Assembly (NCBI GenBank): GCA_947474415.1
Contig: CANJKD010000005.1
Coordinates: forward strand, 1-16,363
Reading direction: 5' to 3'
Origin: Burkholderiales bacterium
GTDB lineage: Bacteria > Pseudomonadota > Gammaproteobacteria > Burkholderiales > Burkholderiaceae_C
DNA: 16,363 nt
Shown here: positions 1 to 6,649 of the stretch, in pieces
How the letters are laid out: the number at the start of each line of letters is the position of its first letter
How positions within the stretch are numbered: the stretch's first letter is position 1
The notes under the pieces: generated by a model
Databases searched by the model: none
What the model saw: only the letters and a program-made list of their open reading frames with translations
Told to the model about the DNA's origin: nothing
Position numbers and translations under genes: made by a program

Positions 1-253
1 CCTCGTGGAGCATACGTTACAAACTATTATGGCACTACATTTCACTCTTTGAGCGACCCCCAGCATCCATGCGGGCTAGCGGCCGACGAGATCGGGAAAC
101 GGGCCGGAAAGTGACAAAGTCGGGCTAAGGGACTCAACTCATTTTGACCACTCGCGCACTTCGCCGCCTGCTTGCCCAACGTCAATTCCCGGCACACCGC
201 AACGGCCTGAACCCTTGTACATTAGCTGCCGATACACATGCAGGGGGTTTGAC
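1..253. other. Non-coding leader upstream of the CFA-synthase-like gene
   Basis: No coding frame with the window's usual high-GC third positions is visible here. The first 50 bases are clearly more AT-rich than the rest, as expected for an intergenic promoter zone. CGGGCTA occurs twice (about 71 and 121) as a short direct repeat of unknown meaning. I could not assign a convincing sigma-70 promoter. The purine-rich AGGGGG at about 242-247 is the likely ribosome binding site of the next gene. Any gene to the left lies outside the window. Confidence 0.5.
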
Positions 254-1537
254 ATGGCGGTCGCCGAAGCGTTACTGGAGCGCAAGCTTCATTCCTTGAC
301 CTTGCCGCTGGCACTGGTGTTGCCGGGCGGGCGGCGCATTGGCGCGGTCGATGCGGCGGTAACGTTGCGGTTGAACGAACTCCGACCACTGGCCCACCTC
401 GCCTCCGGCGCGGTGGGCCGGGTGGCTCAAGACTATGTCGAAGGCCGGCTCGACTTCGACGGCAGTGCGCGCGACCTGGTACGGATGGCCGCGCAAATGG
501 TCGGCACCGACCCCACGCATGTCGACACCCGCATCGCCCCGCTGAACTGGTGGCGCGAGATCAAGCAACAAGCCCGCTCGCGCGCCCGCCACCACCGCGA
601 GGCCGACGCAAAGCAGGTGCAGCAGCACTACGACGTGTCTGACGACTTCTATGCACTCTGGCTCGACCCGAAGCGCCTCTACTCCTGTGCCTACTTCGCC
701 GAAGGGCGCATGGCCCTCGCGCAGGCACAGGAGGCCAAGCTCGACCACATCTGCCGCAAGCTGATGCTGCACCCCGGCGAGCGCTTCCTCGACGTCGGCG
801 CCGGCTGGGGCGGGCTGCTGCTGTGGGCGGCCGAGCACTACCGCGTGCAGGCGCACGGCATCACGCTGAGCCGCAACCAGCATGCGCACGTGAGTCGACT
901 GATTGCCGAGCGCGGGCTGCAGGGGCAGGTCACGATCGAGCTGTGCGACTACCGTGAACTCGACGCGCGCGCGCCCTTCGACAAGATCGCCTCGGTCGGC
1001 ATGTTCGAGCATGTCGGCCGGGCGCAGTTGCCGGCCTACTTCGAGACGCTGCGCCGCCTGCTGAAGCCCGGTGGCCTGCTGATGAACCACGGCATCACGG
1101 CCGGCGGCACCCGAAACCACCAGCTCGGCGCTGGCATGGGCGACTTCATCGAGCGCTACATCTTCCCCGGCGGCGAGCTGCTCCACGTCTCGAAGGTGGC
1201 CGAAGTGATGAGCGAGGCGGGGCTCGAACCGCTGGACCTGGAGAACCTACGCCCGCATTACGCGCGCACGCTGTGGGCCTGGAGCGACGCGCTCGAAGCC
1301 CATCTCGTCAGCGCCCGCCGCCTCACTGACGAGCGCGTGGTGCGTGCCTATCGCCTCTACCTGGCGGGCAGCGCCATGGCGTTCGAACAGGGCTGGGTGA
1401 GCCTGTTCCAGATCCTCGCGTCGCGCCCGACCGGCCGCGTTGCCGAGGGGCCGATGCGCGGCGCACAATCCTCGTTCCCTTTCACTCGCGGCTACATGTA
1501 TTCGCCCGACGCCGCTGCAGCTGCAGCTGCGGCATGA
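254..1537 (+). CDS. Cyclopropane-fatty-acyl-phospholipid synthase family methyltransferase
   Basis: SAM-dependent enzyme of the CFA synthase family, which adds a methylene (or methyl) group to double bonds of unsaturated acyl chains in membrane phospholipids. The 427-residue product has the family signature HYDVSDDFY (about 125-133), YSCAYF with a conserved Cys near 145, the SAM-binding glycine motif LDVGAGWGG (179-187), FEHVG (about 251-255) and FIERYIFPGG (about 298-307). An in-frame TTG exists at 215, but I chose ATG 254 because AGGGGG lies just upstream and the 13 extra residues look unlike a protein N-terminus. The C-terminus ends in a run of alanines encoded by a CTGCAG microsatellite. 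The stop overlaps the next start (ATGA), implying translational coupling. Family assignment is firm. The exact product (cyclopropane ring, methyl branch, or another lipid modification) is not determined; some family members are not true CFA synthases. Confidence 0.9.
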   Translation: MAVAEALLERKLHSLTLPLALVLPGGRRIGAVDAAVTLRLNELRPLAHLASGAVGRVAQDYVEGRLDFDGSARDLVRMAAQMVGTDPTHVDTRIAPLNWWREIKQQARSRARHHREADAKQVQQHYDVSDDFYALWLDPKRLYSCAYFAEGRMALAQAQEAKLDHICRKLMLHPGERFLDVGAGWGGLLLWAAEHYRVQAHGITLSRNQHAHVSRLIAERGLQGQVTIELCDYRELDARAPFDKIASVGMFEHVGRAQLPAYFETLRRLLKPGGLLMNHGITAGGTRNHQLGAGMGDFIERYIFPGGELLHVSKVAEVMSEAGLEPLDLENLRPHYARTLWAWSDALEAHLVSARRLTDERVVRAYRLYLAGSAMAFEQGWVSLFQILASRPTGRVAEGPMRGAQSSFPFTRGYMYSPDAAAAAAAA

Positions 1538-1857
1538 TCTACAAGTTCAAGAGCAAGGCCGCCGGTGACGTCATCATGATGGGCCCGTCCGGCGACGACG
1601 TGCTGCGTCTGATCGGCAAGGCGGCAGCCGCAAAAGGCATCATCGAAGTGGCGGCGATGGCCGCCGCGATGAGCGCCATCGGGCACGCCGTCGCGGCCGA
1701 CGAAGCCGCCCGTGCGCAGGCCGAGACGGATGCCGCTGGCGAAGGCCGCAGCTTGGCGCCGCGCGAGGGCGTGAGCCTGCGCCAGCGCGCGTGGCCGCTG
1801 GTCGAGATGATGAAGCGTTCGATGGCCGAAGGCGCCGACATCGTCTGGGGTGTTTGA
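1534..1857 (+). CDS. DUF1840 domain-containing protein
   Basis: Small protein of 107 residues that I recognise as DUF1840, a family of unknown function common in Betaproteobacteria. Recognisable parts are the N-terminus MIYKFKSKAAGDVIMMGP, a central segment predicted to be helical, and the C-terminal block VSLRQRAWPLVEMMKRS ending in VWGV. No signal peptide or membrane segment is visible, so it is probably cytoplasmic. Its ATG overlaps the stop of the CFA-type gene by 4 bases (ATGA), so it is likely translated in step with it. A 78-base gap separates it from the next gene. No function should be inferred beyond the family name and operon context. Confidence 0.85.
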   Translation: MIYKFKSKAAGDVIMMGPSGDDVLRLIGKAAAAKGIIEVAAMAAAMSAIGHAVAADEAARAQAETDAAGEGRSLAPREGVSLRQRAWPLVEMMKRSMAEGADIVWGV

Positions 1858-1924
1858 CCGCCGCCCCGACCCCGCAGTGATCCCGCGTTGCCACGGCCGC
1901 AGGGCCGCCGGCCGCAACCCCGAC

Positions 1925-1929
1925 AGGAG
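1925..1929 (+). promoter_or_regulatory. Shine-Dalgarno AGGAG deciding the PEBP-like start
   Basis: AGGAG lies six bases before ATG 1936. The competing in-frame ATG at 1888 has no comparable site, so the shorter product is preferred. Confidence 0.65.
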
Positions 1930-1935
1930 TTTTCG

Positions 1936-2484
1936 ATGCCACTGTGGAGCGACCGCTGGGCCAACGGCGAACGCATTGCGGCCCGCTTTGCGGCGGGCCA
2001 ACCCGCAGCGGATGGCGCCACCGCCTTCGCACACAACCTGAACCCGCACGTGGTCTGGAACGAGGTGCCGGCCGACCTGGCGCGGGTCGACTTCATGCAC
2101 TGGGTGCTGGTGGACCGGCCCACCACGCTCACGCAGTTCGACGAAGGCGTCTTCAGCCGCGGCTTCACCCCCCAGCGCAAGCCCGGCCCGGACGTCGAGG
2201 TGGCGGGCGCCCGCCCTGCGCGCCGGGGCTTGAACGACTTCAGCGGCTGGTTTTCTGGCAACGTTGACATGGCCGGCGACTACTTCGGCCACGACAGCCC
2301 GTACCCGCCGTTCAACGATTCGCGGGTCCACCACGATGTGTTCACGGTGTATGCACTCCGCTTCGCCCGCGCACCGGTCGGAGGCCGCTTCAGCGGCGTG
2401 CAGGCCCGCGAGGCGATCTACCCGCACATCCGGGCCGAGGCCGCGCACTCGGCCGCCTGCACGCTGAACCGGCGGCTGCGGTGA
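1936..2484 (+). CDS. YbhB/YbcL (PEBP)-like protein lacking conserved region 1
   Basis: A 182-residue protein related to the phosphatidylethanolamine-binding/Raf-kinase-inhibitor-like family (YbhB/YbcL). Recognisable elements are NLNPHVVW (about 34-41), FMHWVLVD (53-60), GLNDFSGWF, GDYFGHDSPYPPFND and HHDVFTVYALRF. Family members normally have about 30 residues between the first two elements, containing the DPDxP ligand-pocket motif. Here WNEVPADLARVDF runs straight into HWV, so that block is absent with the frame kept. The cysteine/proline loop usually read as GPCPP is also altered to DSPYPP. ATG 1936 is chosen over the upstream ATG 1888 because AGGAG sits at 1925-1929. It may be a degenerate but still translated paralogue, since the next gene is translationally coupled to it (GTGA). 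Confidence 0.75.
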   Translation: MPLWSDRWANGERIAARFAAGQPAADGATAFAHNLNPHVVWNEVPADLARVDFMHWVLVDRPTTLTQFDEGVFSRGFTPQRKPGPDVEVAGARPARRGLNDFSGWFSGNVDMAGDYFGHDSPYPPFNDSRVHHDVFTVYALRFARAPVGGRFSGVQAREAIYPHIRAEAAHSAACTLNRRLR

Positions 2485-3218
2485 ACGAGCGGTCCCTGCG
2501 CCTCGCCTCTGAGGAAGACCTGGCAGACGGCCGCCCGCAAGTCACCCACGTGCTCGCGATCCGGCATGGCGAAACCGGCTGGAATGTGGACGCGCGCATC
2601 CAGGGCCAGCTCGACATCCCGCTCAACGACACCGGCCGCTGGCAGGCGCAGCGCCTGGCGCTCGCGGTGGCCGACGAAGGCATTGCTGCGGTGTATTCGA
2701 GCGACCTGCTGCGCGCCTGGCAGACGGCGCAGTCGGTCGCGGCCGGCAGTGGCCGGGAGGTCATCGCCGACACCGGCTTGCGCGAACGCGGTTTCGGCGT
2801 CTTCGAGGGCCTGACCTTCGCCGAGATCGCCCGGCGCTGGCCCGAGCAGAGCGAGCGCTGGCGCCGCCGCGATCCGGCTTTCGGTGCCGAGGGCGGCGAG
2901 GTGCTGACCGACTTCTATGCCCGCAGCGTGGCCGCTGCCACGCGCCTGGCAAGCGCCCACCCGGGCCAGACCATCGCACTGGTCGCGCATGGCGGCGTGA
3001 TGGACTGTCTGTACCGCGCCGCGTCGCGCGTGGCTCTCGACGCGCCGCGCTCGTGGCAGCTCGGCAATGCCAGCATCAACCGGTTGCTCTACACGCCGCA
3101 GGGCTTCACGCTGATCGGCTGGAGCGATACCTGCCACCTCGAAGACGATTCGCTCGATGAGCGCTGTGACGGCGAGACGGGCGACGGCAAGACCGGTGTG
3201 GAGCGGGCGCGCCAATGA
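2481..3218 (+). CDS. Histidine phosphatase family protein (phosphoglycerate mutase-like)
   Basis: A 245-residue member of the histidine phosphatase superfamily. The catalytic RHGET motif is at residues 28-32 (phospho-accepting His29), followed by GWNVDARIQGQLDIPLND, the conserved Arg in SSDLLRAWQTA (about 78), Glu in LRERGFGVFEG (about 102), and the second catalytic His in LVAHGG (His170). This looks like the GpmB/CobC-type cofactor-independent phosphatase branch rather than a glycolytic mutase. The physiological substrate cannot be read from sequence. The GTG start overlaps the previous stop (GTGA), and its own stop overlaps the next start (ATGA), so it is the middle of a coupled trio. The C-terminal tail after about residue 228 is hydrophilic and probably not part of the fold. 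Confidence 0.88.
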   Translation: MNERSLRLASEEDLADGRPQVTHVLAIRHGETGWNVDARIQGQLDIPLNDTGRWQAQRLALAVADEGIAAVYSSDLLRAWQTAQSVAAGSGREVIADTGLRERGFGVFEGLTFAEIARRWPEQSERWRRRDPAFGAEGGEVLTDFYARSVAAATRLASAHPGQTIALVAHGGVMDCLYRAASRVALDAPRSWQLGNASINRLLYTPQGFTLIGWSDTCHLEDDSLDERCDGETGDGKTGVERARQ

Positions 3219-4402
3219 ATGCCGGCAATCTTGTGAACAACGCGCAAGTGGGCAGCGCGGCCGAGGCCATTCCGGCACCGGCGCTGGTGATCGACGCGGA
3301 CGCGATGCGGCGCAACATCGAGCGCATGGCGGCCTTTGCGCGTGAGCACGGCATTGCGTTGCGGCCGCATGCCAAGACCCACAAGAGCGCGGCAATCGCC
3401 AAGCTGCAGACGGCGGCCGGCGCGGTCGGCGTGTGTGTGCAGAAGCTCAGCGAAGCCGAAGCACTGGCCGCAGCCGGCGTGGCCAACATCTACATCAGCA
3501 ACGAGATCGTCGACGCTGCCAAGCTCGCGCGCGTGGCGACCCTGGCGGGGTGCATCAGGCTGGCGCTGGCGGTCGATTCGATGCTCGGCATCGACCGGCT
3601 CGCGGCCGCCTTGAAGGCGGCAGGAACGAGCATTGACGTGTTCGTCGAGATCGACGTCGGCCAGGGCCGCTGCGGCGTTGCGCCCACGGCCGCCAGCCGT
3701 CTCGCGCACCAGGTGGTGTCGCATGGCACGGCTCAAGGCGACGTATACGGGGCGCCATCCGGCGGCATGCGCTTCGCCGGCTTGCAGGCTTACCAGGGCG
3801 GCGCGCAGCACCTGCGCGGCGCCGCCGAGCGCGAGGCGGCAGTGCGCCATGCCGTGGCCGGCGTGCGCGCGGCGCAGGCCGGCATCACCTCGGCCGGCAT
3901 GCGCTGCCCGCTCGTCACCGGCGGCGGCACCGGCAGCTTCATGTTCGATGCGGCGAGCGGTGTGTATGGCGAACTGCAACCCGGCAGCTATGTGTTCATG
4001 GACTGCGACTACGGCGACAACGAAGCGGTGCCGCATGCGCCCGTGTTCGAGCAGGCGTTGTTCGTGAAAGCGCAGGTCATCAGCCGTGGGTATTCGCACG
4101 CGGTCGTCGATGCCGGCCACAAGGCGCACGCGATCGATTCGGGCCTGCCGCGCGTCTGGTCGCCGGCCGGTTCCAGCCCACTCGACTTCACGAACGGCGG
4201 CGACGAGCACGGCATCCTGCGGCCGCGCCCCGGCGCTGCGGCCGGTGCCCTGCCGCAGCTCGGTGACACGGTCTGGCTGGTGCCCGGCCACTGCGACCCG
4301 ACCGTCAACCTGCACGACAACTGCGTGCTCGTGCGCGGCGGGCTGCAGCAGGGCGTGGTCGAGGCCGTGTGGACGGTCGACGCGCGCGGCTGCCTGGGCT
4401 GA
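3215..4402 (+). CDS. DSD1-family PLP enzyme (D-threonine aldolase/D-serine dehydratase-like)
   Basis: A 395-residue fold-type III PLP enzyme with an alanine-racemase-like N-terminal barrel. The motif RPHAKTHKS (50-58) carries the PLP lysine, by analogy Lys54. TGGGTGSFMFDA and GELQPGSYVFMDCDYGDNE are typical of the family. The C-terminal metal site reads GHCDPTVNLHDN, with His359, Cys360 and Asp361. His-x-Asp is the Mn-binding pair described for D-threonine aldolases, whereas the D-serine dehydratase branch uses His and Cys. This favours an aldolase acting on D-threonine-type beta-hydroxy-D-amino acids (3-hydroxy-D-aspartate aldolase is an alternative). Its ATG overlaps the phosphatase stop. 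It ends the coupled run; 123 bases without a gene follow. Confidence 0.85.
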   Translation: MNAGNLVNNAQVGSAAEAIPAPALVIDADAMRRNIERMAAFAREHGIALRPHAKTHKSAAIAKLQTAAGAVGVCVQKLSEAEALAAAGVANIYISNEIVDAAKLARVATLAGCIRLALAVDSMLGIDRLAAALKAAGTSIDVFVEIDVGQGRCGVAPTAASRLAHQVVSHGTAQGDVYGAPSGGMRFAGLQAYQGGAQHLRGAAEREAAVRHAVAGVRAAQAGITSAGMRCPLVTGGGTGSFMFDAASGVYGELQPGSYVFMDCDYGDNEAVPHAPVFEQALFVKAQVISRGYSHAVVDAGHKAHAIDSGLPRVWSPAGSSPLDFTNGGDEHGILRPRPGAAAGALPQLGDTVWLVPGHCDPTVNLHDNCVLVRGGLQQGVVEAVWTVDARGCLG

Positions 4403-4416
4403 AATGGCGCCCCCCG

Positions 4417-4431
4417 CACGCATTCCGCGTG
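4417..4431 (+). terminator. Weak hairpin after the DSD1-family gene
   Basis: CACGC-attcc-GCGTG forms a 5-bp stem with a 5-nt loop about 15 bases past the stop. No T-run follows, so it is at best a weak or factor-dependent termination site. Confidence 0.2.
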
Positions 4432-4525
4432 ATCCCTCATGGGCGACGAAGCGGTCCACCGGCCTGACCGTTGGGGAGCCGGACTCTTCGGGCGGCCGTG
4501 CGCGGCCTGACGCAGCAGGCGCGCC

Positions 4526-5620
4526 ATGACCGGCCCGCAAGTCATCGTTCTCGCCACGCCGCTGTTCCTGCTGCTGATCGGCCTGGAAGCCTGGGCCGGG
4601 TTCGCGCGCAATCGCAACACCTACCGGCTCAACGACGCGCTGAACAGCATCGGCCTGGGCATCGTGAGCCAGGTCATCGGCGTGTTCAGCGCCTTGCTCA
4701 CGCTGGGCGTCTATGTGTTCGTGTTCAACCATGCCGCGCTGTGGGTGCTGCCGGCGAACGCGGTCTGGGTCTGGGCTGCGGGCCTCGTTTTCTACGACTT
4801 CTGCTACTACTGGCACCACCGCTTCGGCCACACCGTGGCGCTGTTCTGGGCCGCCCACGTGGTGCACCACCAGAGCGAGGACTACAACCTCTCGACCGCG
4901 TTGCGCCAGACCAGCAGCGGCTGGCTCGGCGGCTGGCTGTTCTACCTGCCGATGGCCGCGCTCGGCGTGCCCCCGCTGGTGTTCGGCGTGGTCGCGCTGG
5001 TCGACCTGCTGTACCAGTTCTGGGTCCATACGCAACAGATTGGCAAGTTGGGGTGGTTCGACCGCTGGTTCTGCGCGCCCAGCAACCACCGCGTGCACCA
5101 CGCGGTGAACGACAAGTACCTCGACAAGAACTACGGCGGCATCTTCATCGTCTGGGATCGGCTGTTCGGCAGCTATGCCGAGGAAGACGATGCAGAGGCC
5201 TGCGTCTACGGCGCGCGCGGCCCGCTGCGCAGCTGGAACCCGCTGTGGGCGAACCTGCACAACTATGCCGACATGGCAACCGACGCTTGGCGCGCGAAGG
5301 CCTGGGCCGACAAGCTGCGTGTGGGGTTCATGCACCCCGGCTGGCGCCCGGCCGATGTGGCGGCGCGCTGGCCGAAGCCCGCCTTCGACATCGGCCAGGT
5401 CGAGCGCTACGACCCGCCGATGTCGCGCGCCGCGCAGGCGTGCGCCGTCGCCGCATTCCTCGGGCTGATCGGGGCGACCGCGCTGTTCCTGTGGAACGCC
5501 CACCGCATGACGCTGGCCGAACAGGTGGCGGGCGCTGCGCTGGTGCTGGCCGGCGCGTGGGTCGTCGGGTGGTTGAGCGAGCGCCCTGCACGGTCCGCAG
5601 CGTCGGTGTTTTCCCGATAA
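4526..5620 (+). CDS. Sterol desaturase/fatty acid hydroxylase family membrane protein
   Basis: A 364-residue integral membrane di-iron oxygenase-type protein. It has the histidine clusters expected of the fatty acid hydroxylase superfamily: HRFGH (His98-His102), HVVHH (His111, 114, 115) and HRVHH (His188, 191, 192), plus YLDKNYGGIFIVWDRLFGSY. Hydrophobic segments lie at about residues 5-26, 40-68, 78-96 and 133-166, placing the clusters on the cytoplasmic face. Two further hydrophobic stretches (about 308-328 and 333-352) form a C-terminal extension beyond the catalytic core. The expected chemistry is O2-dependent hydroxylation or desaturation of a lipid or other hydrophobic substrate; the substrate is unknown. 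No strong Shine-Dalgarno precedes ATG 4526. It stands alone between the lipid/phosphatase run and the transporter operon. Confidence 0.88.
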   Translation: MTGPQVIVLATPLFLLLIGLEAWAGFARNRNTYRLNDALNSIGLGIVSQVIGVFSALLTLGVYVFVFNHAALWVLPANAVWVWAAGLVFYDFCYYWHHRFGHTVALFWAAHVVHHQSEDYNLSTALRQTSSGWLGGWLFYLPMAALGVPPLVFGVVALVDLLYQFWVHTQQIGKLGWFDRWFCAPSNHRVHHAVNDKYLDKNYGGIFIVWDRLFGSYAEEDDAEACVYGARGPLRSWNPLWANLHNYADMATDAWRAKAWADKLRVGFMHPGWRPADVAARWPKPAFDIGQVERYDPPMSRAAQACAVAAFLGLIGATALFLWNAHRMTLAEQVAGAALVLAGAWVVGWLSERPARSAASVFSR

Positions 5621-5635
5621 GCGTTGCCCTGGGGC

Positions 5636-5663
5636 TTGCAGGCGCGATGGGAGTGAATACACT
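5636..5663 (+). promoter_or_regulatory. Candidate sigma-70 promoter for the IclR-liv operon
   Basis: TTGCAG (5636-5641) and TACACT (5658-5663) are separated by 16 bases, in the 199-base gap before the regulator. The -35 is poor (3 of 6) and the -10 fair (4 of 6). A transcription start near 5670 would place the palindrome at 5677-5693 just downstream, a sensible place for an operator. This is a pattern-based guess. Confidence 0.3.
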
Positions 5664-5676
5664 GCGCGCTTGATCC

Positions 5677-5704
5677 GTTGAACTGAGTTCAACCTGCTGA
5701 ACTG
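5677..5704 (+). promoter_or_regulatory. Candidate operator for the IclR-family regulator
   Basis: GTTGAAC-tga-GTTCAAC (5677-5693) is a perfect 7-bp inverted repeat. TGAACTG at 5679-5685 recurs at 5698-5704, 19 bases later. IclR proteins bind short palindromes, often repeated, near their own promoters. The site lies upstream of the IclR gene, so autoregulation is the simplest reading. Confidence 0.4.
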
Positions 5705-5769
5705 CGGATTGGTACCCCACCTGCAATCCACATCCACCCGGCGCGGCCCGCGCCGAGCCGGCCGACCTC

Positions 5770-5782
5770 GGAGACAGCCCTG
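5770..5782 (+). promoter_or_regulatory. Shine-Dalgarno pointing at a possible CTG start of the IclR gene
   Basis: GGAGA at 5770-5774 lies five bases before an in-frame CTG (5780-5782). No comparable site precedes the TTG at 5819. CTG initiation is rare in bacteria, so both starts are left open. Confidence 0.35.
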
Positions 5783-5818
5783 CACGCCACGCCCACCTCA
5801 TCGCGAACGCAGCGCCGT

Positions 5819-6649
5819 TTGCCTCGCCCACCAGCCGCCGCGCCGCTGGTGCCGGCGGTGACGCGCGCGCTGACCCTGCTCGACCATCTGGCGCATCAGC
5901 GCGAGCCGATGAGCCTAGCGCAGCTAACCAGCGAACTCGCCTTGCCGAAAAGCAGCGTCCATGGCCTGTGCAATACCTTGATGTCGTTCGGCTACCTGCG
6001 CCGCCAGCCTGACGGCGCCTTCCTGATCGGCCCGCGCGTGATGAGCCTGGCCGAGGCCTTCGTGTCGGGCACCGATGTGGCGCAGGAATTCAATGCGCTG
6101 TGGGCTGATGCCGGCGGCGCACCGGAAGAAACCGTGGTGCTGTCGGTGCTCAGCGGCACCGACGCGCTGTACGTAGCGGTGCGCAACAGCGCCCGTCCGA
6201 TCGGCCTGGCGTTCAATGTCGGCATGCGGCTGCCGGCGTATCTGTCGGGCAGCGGCAAGGCGATGCTGGCGCAACTGCCGCCCGACGAGGTGCGCAAGCT
6301 GTTCGCTGCGGGGCTGCTCACGCGCCTGACGCGAAAGGGCGCGCGCGAGGTCGGCGGGCTGGTCAAGGAATTGGCCCTGACCCGCAAGCGTGGCTACAGC
6401 ATCGACGACGAGACGGTGCGCGAAGGCGTTTGTTCGTTCGGCGCGCCGGTGTTCGATGCGTCGGGCCTCGCGGTGGCCGGCGTGGCCGTCTGTATCAACA
6501 AGGCCTTGCTCGGCGCGGACCGTGGCGACCGGCACCGTGATGCGGCTTTGAGCGTGGCGCGCGCGCTGTCGCTGCGATTGGGTGCCGATGTCGTCGGGCC
6601 GGTGCCTGCGGTCAAGGTTCGGCAACGCAAGGCCGGAGGCCATGCATGA
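5819..6649 (+). CDS. IclR-family transcriptional regulator
   Basis: A cytoplasmic one-component regulator with an N-terminal winged helix-turn-helix (about 13-75; PMSLAQLTSELALPKSSVHG is the helix-turn-helix core) and a C-terminal IclR effector domain (about 85-260, with LPAYLSGSGKAML and GYSIDDETVREGVCSFGAPV). As written (TTG 5819) it is 276 residues. The first ATG (5909) would cut into the helix-turn-helix, so a non-ATG start is required. CTG 5780, preceded at ideal distance by GGAGA (5770-5774), is a serious alternative and would add 13 residues. The stop overlaps the livG-type start (ATGA), so regulator and transporter are co-translated. It probably controls this transporter in response to its substrate. 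Confidence 0.9.
   Translation: MPRPPAAAPLVPAVTRALTLLDHLAHQREPMSLAQLTSELALPKSSVHGLCNTLMSFGYLRRQPDGAFLIGPRVMSLAEAFVSGTDVAQEFNALWADAGGAPEETVVLSVLSGTDALYVAVRNSARPIGLAFNVGMRLPAYLSGSGKAMLAQLPPDEVRKLFAAGLLTRLTRKGAREVGGLVKELALTRKRGYSIDDETVREGVCSFGAPVFDASGLAVAGVAVCINKALLGADRGDRHRDAALSVARALSLRLGADVVGPVPAVKVRQRKAGGHA

Noticed and set aside
1492..2448. Long minus-strand frame opposite DUF1840 and PEBP-like genes
   Set aside because: Low-complexity composition with no recognisable motif; the plus-strand genes have ribosome binding sites, start/stop coupling and family matches.
4453..4520. Possible longer N-terminus of the desaturase-type protein
   Set aside because: The frame of that protein has no good start there, and the open frame visible in this stretch is in a different register from the histidine-motif frame.
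3089..5785. A minus-strand frame open for nearly 900 codons opposite the DSD1-family and desaturase genes
   Set aside because: Its translation is Arg/Ala/Val/His/Gln-rich without domain motifs, and it mirrors two genes with firm catalytic motifs on the plus strand. It is a by-product of high third-position GC.
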